From Anaerotignum sp. (GTDB taxonomy: Bacteria; Bacillota; Clostridia; Lachnospirales; Anaerotignaceae): a stretch of 6,400 nucleotides of DNA. This document shows positions 1 through 5,906 of the stretch, one piece after another. The DNA is taken from the NCBI GenBank assembly GCA_017442465.1, contig JAFRZQ010000207.1, positions 1 to 6,400 on the forward strand. The letters run 5' to 3'. Made by a program: the position numbers and the translations under genes. The notes under the pieces were generated by a model, which was not told the origin of the DNA, searched no databases, and saw only the letters and a list, made by a program, of their open reading frames with translations. Positions within the stretch are counted from its first letter, which is position 1; every line of letters begins with the position of its first letter.

Positions 1-159
1 CAGATCGGAGACCTGCAAAATTTTATAACCCTGAAATGCTTTTGGAATATCCCCTTCATAATTCATTCTTGTCAGCATAAGGCCGTTATCCTGCCAATAC
101 AGAAATGCACTTAACAGGACCCCGCCCAAAATGCATCCCATTGTTTTTTTATATTTCAT
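1..159 (-). CDS. Probable membrane-anchored metallophosphoesterase, N-terminal fragment cut by the window edge
   Basis: Only the first 53 codons are visible. The protein starts at the ATG at 159-157, with an AGAGGTG ribosome binding site (174-168) 8 nt upstream. Residues about 6-20 form a hydrophobic stretch that looks like a membrane anchor or uncleaved signal sequence. There is a Cys at position 9 but no lipobox around it. The stretch after the anchor, ending in KILQVSDL at the edge, resembles the start of calcineurin-like phosphoesterases of the YkuE type. In these the Asp of SDLH is the first metal ligand; that Asp is the second-last visible residue, and the His would fall just outside the window. 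Such enzymes hydrolyse phosphoesters with a two-metal centre, here probably on the outer face of the membrane. The substrate cannot be told. The gene is divergent from dinB and has its own promoter. The family call rests on a short stretch and is moderately secure. Confidence 0.6.
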   Translation of the reverse strand, partial: MKYKKTMGCILGGVLLSAFLYWQDNGLMLTRMNYEGDIPKAFQGYKILQVSDL

Positions 160-194
160 GGCCGAGTCACCTCTTTTTTCATTGCTATTTTTTT

Positions 195-223
195 ATTATA
201 AAAAAAAATCAGTTTACTTTCAA
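195..223 (-). promoter_or_regulatory. Sigma-A-like promoter for the metallophosphoesterase gene
   Basis: On the minus strand a -35 box TTGAAA (223-218) is separated by exactly 17 nt from a perfect -10 box TATAAT (200-195). Transcription would start near 188, leaving a leader of about 29 nt before the ATG at 159. The spacer ends in a run of eight T. The -35 box lies inside the left arm of the inverted repeat at 218-258. Assigned from consensus matching only. Confidence 0.75.
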
Positions 224-258
224 CGAAATAATGATTCTATTATTTCTTTTCGTTGAAA
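218..258. repeat. Inverted repeat spanning the two divergent -35 boxes, candidate operator
   Basis: The arms TTTCAACGAAA (218-228) and TTTCGTTGAAA (248-258) are perfect 11-bp reverse complements. Inside them is a second dyad, GAAATAAT (225-232) against ATTATTTC (239-246), with a 6-nt centre. Each arm is itself of the form TTTC-N3-GAAA. The outer ends of the arms are the TTGAAA -35 boxes of the two divergent promoters, so a protein bound here could affect both genes. The repeat is seen directly; an operator role is inference, and part of the symmetry is a consequence of two identical -35 hexamers facing away from each other. Confidence 0.6.
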
Positions 259-281
259 TAAAACATAAAATGTGTTAATCT
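253..281 (+). promoter_or_regulatory. Sigma-A-like promoter for dinB
   Basis: The -35 box TTGAAA (253-258) is separated by 17 nt from TAATCT (276-281). The latter keeps the three most important -10 positions (T1, A2, T6) but is otherwise weak. The predicted start near 288 falls at the beginning of the LexA box. The leader to the GTG start would be about 39 nt. A weak -10 overlapped by a repressor site fits a tightly repressed SOS promoter, though this is inferred from sequence alone. Confidence 0.65.
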
Positions 282-287
282 GAAACA

Positions 288-301
288 AGAATATATGTTC
301 G
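288..301. promoter_or_regulatory. LexA (SOS) box of dinB
   Basis: AGAATATATGTTCG matches the Gram-positive LexA site CGAACATATGTTCG at 12 of 14 positions. The right half GTTCG is intact; the left half has GAAT in place of GAAC. It lies just downstream of the -10 box, over the predicted transcription start, where bound LexA would block RNA polymerase. DinB-type polymerases are common SOS genes, which supports the assignment. Confidence 0.7.
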
Positions 302-310
302 ATTGTTTGA

Positions 311-318
311 AGAGGGGG
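311..318 (+). promoter_or_regulatory. Ribosome binding site that decides the dinB start
   Basis: AGAGGGGG ends 8 nt before the GTG at 327. The earlier in-frame TTG at 303 lies upstream of this site and directly beside the LexA box, with no Shine-Dalgarno sequence of its own, so GTG 327 is the better start. Confidence 0.75.
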
Positions 319-326
319 TATCTTCC

Positions 327-1562
327 GTGTCACGCGTGATCTTCCATATCGATGTAAATAGTGCATATCTGAGCTGGACAGCCATAGACCTGCTTAAAAA
401 GGGAGAGTCCGTTGATCTTCGCACCATTCCCTCCATTGTTGGCGGTGACAGCGAAAAACGCCATGGCATCGTACTTGCAAAATCCACACCAGCGAAAAAA
501 TATGGCATTCAAACCGGGGAACCTATTGCTATGGCTCTGCGCAAATGTCCCTCTTTGGTCTGCGTTCCGCCTGACTTTCACCTGTATTCTGAAAATTCCA
601 AAAAAATGTTTGCAATACTGGCAGATTATTCTGACCGAATCGAACCCTTCAGCGTGGATGAAGGCTTTCTGGACTATACTGGAATGGAACGTCTTTTAGG
701 ACCGCCATTGGAAACTGCAGAACAGATTCGCCAGCGGATCAAAAATGAACTGGGGTTTACGGTCAATATCGGAGTCAGTTCCAACAAAATACTGGCTAAA
801 ATGGCGGGCGAACTGGAAAAACCAGATAAGCTTATTACTCTGTTTCCCGATGAAATACAGGAAAAATTATGGCCTTTACCGGTAGAAGAACTGTTTATGA
901 TCGGAAGGCGAACAGCTCCCCGCCTGCATCAGATGGGGATCCATACCGTCGGCGAGCTGGCACAGTTTCCCCTCCCGTTTCTGGAAAAAGAATTCAAGAG
1001 TTTTGGCAAAATGATGCATGCCTATGCCAATGGGATCGATGACAGTCCTGTCATCCCACATGAACAGGCTGCAGAGGCAAAATCCATCGGCAATTCCACA
1101 ACAACACCTTATGATGTAACAGACCGCGAAACTGCCTATAAAATTCTGCTTGCCCTTTCCGAAACCGTTGCTATGCGTCTGAGAGGACACAAACTATCCG
1201 CTATGGAAATTGCAGTCACTTTCAAATCTGCAGATTTCAAAGTGTACTCTCATCAAAAACAGCTGTTAAACGCCATTGATTGCACCAATGCCGTCTATGA
1301 AACAGCAAAAGAAGTTTTTGACGAAGCATGGAAAAAAGAGCCTCTCCGCCTGATCGGCATCCGTGCCGGAAAACTTTGTGACGAAGATTGCGTACAGCTG
1401 TCTATTTTGGGCGAAGACTGGAGCAAACAAAAAAAGGCGGATGCAGCCATGGATCTTCTTCGTATAAAATATGGCAAAGACACCATCCGCCGCTCCACAT
1501 TTGCTGCAGAAGAAAAGGCTTATGCCGGGAAATTAAAAATCAATCAGGATGTTCTGAAATAA
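327..1562 (+). CDS. dinB: Y-family DNA polymerase IV (translesion synthesis)
   Basis: This 411-residue protein is an error-prone DNA polymerase that copies past damaged template bases. The palm carries metal ligands D9 (in FHID) and D111-E112 (in FSVDE). GVSSNKILAKMAGELEKPDK (149-168) is the typical Y-family stretch after the fingers. A helix-hairpin-helix thumb motif lies at about 192-212 (IGRRTAPRLHQMGIHTVGEL), and KSIGNSTTTPYD (252-263) opens the little-finger domain. QLSIL at 357-361 looks like a sliding-clamp binding motif placed before the C-terminus. The first motif reads DVNSAYLSW, as in many clostridial homologues and unlike DMDCFFA of E. coli; aligned by eye, Tyr16 takes the steric-gate place. 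The length equals that of Bacillus PolY1/PolY2. The start is GTG 327. LexA control is likely, given the box at 288-301. Transcription ends at a hairpin right after the stop codon. The family is certain; the exact paralogue name is less so. Confidence 0.93.
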   Translation: MSRVIFHIDVNSAYLSWTAIDLLKKGESVDLRTIPSIVGGDSEKRHGIVLAKSTPAKKYGIQTGEPIAMALRKCPSLVCVPPDFHLYSENSKKMFAILADYSDRIEPFSVDEGFLDYTGMERLLGPPLETAEQIRQRIKNELGFTVNIGVSSNKILAKMAGELEKPDKLITLFPDEIQEKLWPLPVEELFMIGRRTAPRLHQMGIHTVGELAQFPLPFLEKEFKSFGKMMHAYANGIDDSPVIPHEQAAEAKSIGNSTTTPYDVTDRETAYKILLALSETVAMRLRGHKLSAMEIAVTFKSADFKVYSHQKQLLNAIDCTNAVYETAKEVFDEAWKKEPLRLIGIRAGKLCDEDCVQLSILGEDWSKQKKADAAMDLLRIKYGKDTIRRSTFAAEEKAYAGKLKINQDVLK

Positions 1563-1563
1563 A

Positions 1564-1612
1564 AAACGGAAAGAAACTTCTTATTACAAGGTTTTCTTTC
1601 CGTTTATTTTTT
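1564..1612. terminator. Bidirectional rho-independent terminator between dinB and holA
   Basis: A perfect 13-bp stem, AAACGGAAAGAAA (1564-1576) with TTTCTTTCCGTTT (1593-1605), encloses a 16-nt loop. On the plus strand it is followed by a T run (1607-1612), ending dinB. On the minus strand the A run at 1561-1566 becomes a U run, so the same hairpin can end the holA operon. The stem is AT-rich but long. It starts 2 bp after the dinB stop codon, and the T run includes the first two bases of the holA stop codon complement. Confidence 0.8.
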
Positions 1613-2606
1613 ATCCGCTATATTTCAAAATCAGAAGTTCTACCGCCGTTTCTTCCTGGGCTTTCCCCAGTTTGATATCCAGATCTGTCTGTAAGCAATC
1701 CTTCATGGCCTGCTTCCAGCCTTCCGCAGACATTCTTTTCCCCTGTCTGAGGTACTCTTTCACCGCAAAATCACGGATCTCCAGTTTTGCTGCAATGCTT
1801 TCATTCGTATGTCCGCTTTCAGAAAGAAGTTTTGTTTCCAGAATAAAGCGGAACTGTCTGGTGATCAGAGAAAGCACCATAAATGGCGACTCTTTCATAG
1901 ATAAAAGTGTACGATAGATCTGTACTGCTTTTTCCGGATGTTTATCTGCCACAGCTTTGACCAGATCAAAAACCCTTGCTTCCAGAGAAACCGTACAAAC
2001 AGCTCGTATATCTTCGCTTCTGATCACTTTTTCCTCATTTTTATATGCAATGAGCTTCATCAGTTCGCCTTTGATGTTTTCCATATCATGGTCTACTGTC
2101 TGCAGAAAAAGATTCAATACGCCAGCTGTCATTTCTACACCATTTTCCCTGCAGATCTTTTTGATCCATACAGCAAGATCTTTTTCCGTTGGCTTTTTGA
2201 ATTCAACAGCCTGTCCATGCTTCACCACAGATTTATACAAGCCATTCGTTTTTTCCACTTTCTCCTCAATAAAAAGAATACATGTTGTTTCCGGGATATC
2301 TGCCAGAAACTCTTTCAGGCGTTCTCCTTCTTCTTTTCTGCCGCCTTTCTGGAAAAATTCGCTGTTTTTTACTGTAACCAGTCTTTTATCACTTAAAAAC
2401 GGTAATGTTTCAGCCGCATCCATAATGGACGCTGCCGTTGCCCTTTTTTCTTCAAAAATATCATGGTTCATCATTTCTGCACCTTCCGGCAAAAGAGCCT
2501 TCATAAGTGCTGCTTCATAATCTCTGATCAGATATGCTTCCGCCCCAAAGAAAAGATAGCAACGGGAGAATTCATTGTTTTTCCAGTTTTTCTTTAATGT
2601 TTTCAT
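1611..2606 (-). CDS. holA: DNA polymerase III delta subunit (clamp loader)
   Basis: This 331-residue protein is the delta subunit of the clamp loader. It opens the beta sliding clamp so that the loader complex can place it on DNA. The N-terminal stretch CYLFFGAEAYLIRDYE (16-31) is the family signature in place of a working Walker A site. LPFLSDKRLVTVKN (68-81) matches the beta-contacting region, with P69-F70-L71 at the place of the clamp-prying hydrophobic residues. DMENIKGELMKLIAY and ARVFDLVKAVADK follow in the middle and start of the C-terminal collar domain, and the length is normal (E. coli 343). The ATG at 2606 is chosen over an in-frame TTG at 2636 because AAAGGAAA lies 9 nt upstream of it. 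The start lies inside the end of comEC (35-bp overlap), suggesting translational coupling. comEC-holA adjacency is widespread in Firmicutes. The gene ends at the shared terminator with convergent dinB. Confidence 0.93.
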   Translation of the reverse strand: MKTLKKNWKNNEFSRCYLFFGAEAYLIRDYEAALMKALLPEGAEMMNHDIFEEKRATAASIMDAAETLPFLSDKRLVTVKNSEFFQKGGRKEEGERLKEFLADIPETTCILFIEEKVEKTNGLYKSVVKHGQAVEFKKPTEKDLAVWIKKICRENGVEMTAGVLNLFLQTVDHDMENIKGELMKLIAYKNEEKVIRSEDIRAVCTVSLEARVFDLVKAVADKHPEKAVQIYRTLLSMKESPFMVLSLITRQFRFILETKLLSESGHTNESIAAKLEIRDFAVKEYLRQGKRMSAEGWKQAMKDCLQTDLDIKLGKAQEETAVELLILKYSG

Positions 2607-4917
2607 AGAGCGGTTTCCTTTCCGACATCGAATCAATGGTATATGTGCCGTTCTTTCTGATCCTTACCAGAACAGATCCATCCAAATCTGTACGGCAAAT
2701 CTTCTTTGTTCCGGCATCATACAGCCTTTCAATAACATCCTCATGGGGATGGCCATAGATATTGTTTTCACCACAGGAAATGATTGCTGTTTCCGGACAG
2801 ACAGCCTGCAAAAACGCCTCACTGCTGCTATATCGGGATCCATGATGGCTTACCTTCAGGATATCCGCCGAAAGATCCGTTCCGGCTGTCACCAGAAATC
2901 CCTCATCCTCCGCCAAAATATCTCCGGTAAACAGAACATCTACCCCCGCGTAGCCGTACTTCAGTACCATGGAGCCATGATTATCATCTCCGGTATGAAA
3001 CACTTCTTCAGGATACAGGCAGACAAACCCCTGATCTTTATCTCCTGCTTTTACAGTATACAGGGGAACCTTGTTTTTTTCCACTATTTCTTTCAGTAAA
3101 AGGATATCTTCCGTTTCTTCAAAAGGATAATCCGAAACATAAAGGGCTTTTGCAGGGATCATTTCCAATGTTTCCAGAAGCCCTATCATATGATCCTTAT
3201 CCGGATGGGAGAGAAACACACCATCCAATATATCAATACCCAGATACTCCAGATATGGCACAACCGTATACTTCCCTACATTTTCACCAAAATCTTTACC
3301 ATATTCACCGCCGCCATCGATCAGGTACGTTTTGTTCTCTGCAGTAGAAATCACTGCACAGTCGCCCTGTCCTACATCCAGAAAGGCGATTGTTGTTTCT
3401 TTCCAAAAGAGATTATTTTGATATATGCTTATAAACAGCATCCCGGACAGAAGTATGGCCGCTTTCCATCCAAATTTCCGGTCTCTGAATTTCAGCCAGC
3501 AGAAGAGCAAACCATAATATAGCAAAATAATCATTTCTGACGGCTGTCCTGTCAGTATACAGGAAAAAGGCAATTGCAGCAAAGCAGTACAAGTCCCCTT
3601 AAAGATCTGCAGAATCACATAAACACTTCCCGCGGAAAAAATACCGAGAGGCAGATAGATCATGCCAAGAACCATACTCAATATCCCGAAACCCAAAAGC
3701 AGCCCACTCAGTGGTATAATCACCAGATTTGCAAGAATACCGATCGTGGAAACGGAATGGAAATGATAGGCAACGATGGGAAAGCTAAATAAGGAGGCAT
3801 ATAGAGAAAACACCAAAGAATCCTTCAGCCATTCTTTCCATGTTCTCTTCCTTTTTCTTTCCATACCAACCACGTCTGCCGCCAGGCAAAGCCCCAGAAC
3901 AGTGACAAAGGAAAGCTGGAATCCTGCGTGAAAAAGATATAGCGGCTCGATCAGCAAAATCAGAAGTGCTGCAATAGCAATTTCATTCAGCCTGTCATGA
4001 GAACGAAACAATACTCTGCCAGTCATTACAACACAGATCATGGTAACTGCCCGCACAGCAGAGGGCGTAAAGCCTGTAAATGCAAGAAAACCCAGTGCCG
4101 ACAGCATAGTAATTACCGCAGAACATCTTCGACTTCGTTTCAGGATCTTTTCCATGAAAAAAGATACATACAATGCCAGACAACTCATATGCAGACCCGA
4201 AATACAAAGCACATGAACAACGCCAGCATCTGTATACAGCCGATATCCGTCTTCCGGTATATCATCCCTGTTACCTGTCAGCATGGCTTTCATGATACCA
4301 CTTTCATTTTCCGGCAAAATACGCTCCAGGGTCTGATGCACCTTTGCTCTGCCCCTTGCTATTTCTGACCCAATGGAGTGATCTTCTCCGAGATACTCCA
4401 TCCAAATGGGATAAATCTTATATGTATACCCTTTTGTTCTTAAATAAAGATCCTCATCGTAACCACCGGGAACAGTCTGCGTATAAAACTCTGCACTTTC
4501 ACCTTCAAACGCCACGCGGTCACCGGCTGCAAGTTTTCCTTCGCCAGTCCAGATCGCATATATCTTCACCGACTGTGAAACTGCTCCCGTTTCATCTTCC
4601 AGATCACCAATGATCGTCAGCCTTTGATTTCCTGAAGATGTTTCACCCGCATCCTTTACGATCCCGCTGCCGGAAACGATCCCCTTTAACAGAACTTTGT
4701 CCGTGTCTGTCTTATACGCTACTCCAGCATAAAGGAAACCAAATACGGCAAATAAAAGGAACAGACAATAATTCCACCTTTTCGTCAAAATCACATATCG
4801 TGACACTATTGCGACCATAAAAACAAAAGAGGCCAGACAGATCATTTCTGATCTGCCTAACCTCAAATAAATACCACATATTGTGATGATCGTTGCCCAT
4901 AAAACTGGACGTTTCAT
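2572..4917 (-). CDS. comEC: ComEC/Rec2 DNA uptake channel with metallo-beta-lactamase domain
   Basis: This 781-residue polytopic membrane protein forms the channel that brings single-stranded DNA into the cytoplasm during natural transformation. Order of parts: N-terminal membrane segments (about 5-67); an extracellular OB-like DUF4131 region (about 75-175); the Competence domain with many membrane segments (about 205-500) carrying VVHVLCISGLHMS (233-245) and GFTPSAVRA (282-290); and a C-terminal metallo-beta-lactamase domain (about 508-760). The last shows VGQGD (515-519), IDGGG (533-537), SHPDKDH (570-576), FTGDI (663-667), SHHGS (690-694) and GHPH (722-725), so its metal-site motifs look complete and it may act as the nuclease on the strand not taken up. 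The ATG at 4917 follows AGGAGT (4931-4926) by 8 nt and lies 21 bp after the GerMN gene. It overlaps holA. No comEA lies next to it. Whether the host is naturally competent cannot be told from this window. Confidence 0.96.
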   Translation of the reverse strand: MKRPVLWATIITICGIYLRLGRSEMICLASFVFMVAIVSRYVILTKRWNYCLFLLFAVFGFLYAGVAYKTDTDKVLLKGIVSGSGIVKDAGETSSGNQRLTIIGDLEDETGAVSQSVKIYAIWTGEGKLAAGDRVAFEGESAEFYTQTVPGGYDEDLYLRTKGYTYKIYPIWMEYLGEDHSIGSEIARGRAKVHQTLERILPENESGIMKAMLTGNRDDIPEDGYRLYTDAGVVHVLCISGLHMSCLALYVSFFMEKILKRSRRCSAVITMLSALGFLAFTGFTPSAVRAVTMICVVMTGRVLFRSHDRLNEIAIAALLILLIEPLYLFHAGFQLSFVTVLGLCLAADVVGMERKRKRTWKEWLKDSLVFSLYASLFSFPIVAYHFHSVSTIGILANLVIIPLSGLLLGFGILSMVLGMIYLPLGIFSAGSVYVILQIFKGTCTALLQLPFSCILTGQPSEMIILLYYGLLFCWLKFRDRKFGWKAAILLSGMLFISIYQNNLFWKETTIAFLDVGQGDCAVISTAENKTYLIDGGGEYGKDFGENVGKYTVVPYLEYLGIDILDGVFLSHPDKDHMIGLLETLEMIPAKALYVSDYPFEETEDILLLKEIVEKNKVPLYTVKAGDKDQGFVCLYPEEVFHTGDDNHGSMVLKYGYAGVDVLFTGDILAEDEGFLVTAGTDLSADILKVSHHGSRYSSSEAFLQAVCPETAIISCGENNIYGHPHEDVIERLYDAGTKKICRTDLDGSVLVRIRKNGTYTIDSMSERKPLYENIKEKLEKQ
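2614..2621 (-). promoter_or_regulatory. Ribosome binding site of holA, nested in comEC
   Basis: On the minus strand AAAGGAAA, with AGGA 9 nt before the ATG at 2606, lies within the last codons of comEC. It decides the holA start against the TTG at 2636 and implies that ribosomes finishing comEC pass over the holA initiation site. Confidence 0.65.
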
Positions 4918-4938
4918 GTCATATTACTCCTGTACGTT

Positions 4939-5889
4939 TTATTGCACTGCTGCCGTTTTCAAACTGCTGACAGATGTAAAAGGCGTTTCAAATTCCAGAT
5001 ATCCTTTATAATATTCCAGTTTTTCACCACCAACCAGAAATTGGACTTTTTTCACATGTTCCAATTCGCATAGAGAGTTTACGATGGAATAAACCGTCAA
5101 TAACTCTTCCATTTCACCGCCGCTGTGCTTTGTTACAAATTCCTGCGTCAAATCCACATAACAGGTGCCGTCATTCGTTGTAGTCACGTCACGAATTTTG
5201 GTTTCCATCGGAATTGTTCTTAGCAGTTCTGCATTTTCCGGCCCTTCGATCAACTGTTCCACAATCGTTTTTTCTCTTGCCTGATTTGCATTCACTTCCA
5301 CTACACGTTCTTCTACCACAAGATCTGTTTTCTGGCTATTTGCAAAATAAAGGCTTAAAATCGCATATTCAGTAGTCTCCGCAGAAATATCACCGTGGAT
5401 GATCACGTTATTTCGGTTCATGACCCCCATCTCATCTCCGCTTATGCTGCGCAAAGGCTGTCCATCTACAGTAACAGAAACCCCTTGCACAAAATCAAGA
5501 GAAGTCAAAGTCCAGACCAGAGAAGAACGGCAGATCACTTCCTCCGTATCCGTCATTTTATGATACGAACTGGAAACATCAATGATTGCAACATCATTTA
5601 CCAATGCAATCGATTTGAATTCAATATCCGAAGGCACAGAAGCCAGCATGCCTTCTGTTTTCGGTCCTTCCTTCAGGGTATGGAGTGTGGTCAGGAGCGT
5701 ATCCTCCCTCGTTTCGCCCCGCACTTCTTTTTCTATCGGTTTCATAGTACCATCCGTCGACATAAAATATAATTCTACATTCTCTTCACCGGATGCCACC
5801 GTTGAATCGTACAGCAAAAATGCACAGGGAACAAGAACCAGCAATACAACGATCACTGCAATGGCCTTACGAAAGTTTTTTTCTGCCAT
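4939..5889 (-). CDS. Membrane-anchored protein with two GerMN domains
   Basis: This 316-residue protein has an N-terminal membrane segment (about 9-27) and then an extracytoplasmic part with two GerMN domains, about 38-147 and 178-291. The repeats correspond visibly: LYF start, then LKEGPKTEGMLASVP (72-86) against LIEGPENAELLRTIP (213-227), then AIIDVSSSY (101-109) against CYVDLTQEF (243-251), then a closing QGVSVTVDGQPL / KKVQFLVGGEKL strand. GerMN domains are found in the spore germination protein GerM and in LpqB, the lipoprotein partner of the MtrB kinase in Actinobacteria. The sequence around Cys22 (VLVPC followed by more hydrophobic residues) is not a good lipobox, so an uncleaved anchor is more likely. 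The ATG at 5889 has AGGAGG 10 nt upstream. It lies 15 bp after the histidine kinase and 21 bp before comEC, so a role with the kinase at the envelope is plausible but inferred. Not named gerM, since orthology is unclear. Confidence 0.88.
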   Translation of the reverse strand: MAEKNFRKAIAVIVVLLVLVPCAFLLYDSTVASGEENVELYFMSTDGTMKPIEKEVRGETREDTLLTTLHTLKEGPKTEGMLASVPSDIEFKSIALVNDVAIIDVSSSYHKMTDTEEVICRSSLVWTLTSLDFVQGVSVTVDGQPLRSISGDEMGVMNRNNVIIHGDISAETTEYAILSLYFANSQKTDLVVEERVVEVNANQAREKTIVEQLIEGPENAELLRTIPMETKIRDVTTTNDGTCYVDLTQEFVTKHSGGEMEELLTVYSIVNSLCELEHVKKVQFLVGGEKLEYYKGYLEFETPFTSVSSLKTAAVQ

Positions 5890-5897
5890 ATCTTTTT

Positions 5898-5906
5898 CCC
5901 TCCTTT
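5898..5906 (-). promoter_or_regulatory. Ribosome binding site of the GerMN gene, overlapping the kinase stop codon
   Basis: AAAGGAGGG on the minus strand shares bases with the TAA stop of the kinase gene (5907-5905) and ends 9 nt before the ATG at 5889. This near-perfect Shine-Dalgarno sequence, fused to the upstream stop codon, indicates co-translation of kinase and GerMN protein. Confidence 0.8.

Noticed and set aside
188..208. T7-ATTAT-A9 palindrome that could be read as a terminator
   Set aside because: It has no G or C in the stem and contains the -10 box of the minus-strand promoter, so it is better explained as AT-rich promoter DNA.
303..326. Longer dinB starting at the TTG at 303 (419 residues)
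   Set aside because: No Shine-Dalgarno sequence precedes it and it lies immediately after the LexA box; the AGAGGGGG at 311-318 points to GTG 327, whose product starts with the usual SRVIFHID.
1957..2520. Open frame of 187 codons on the plus strand opposite holA
   Set aside because: It lies wholly antisense to a strongly recognised gene, is Ser/Phe-rich low-complexity in style, resembles no family and has no promoter or ribosome binding site that I can see.
2575..3099. Open frame of 174 codons on the plus strand opposite the metallo-beta-lactamase part of comEC
   Set aside because: Antisense shadow of a conserved coding region; no recognisable domain.
5815..5835. Possible lipoprotein signal in the GerMN protein (VPC at residues 20-22), by analogy with LpqB
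   Set aside because: Pro directly before Cys is unlike a lipobox and hydrophobic residues continue after the Cys, which fits a membrane anchor better.
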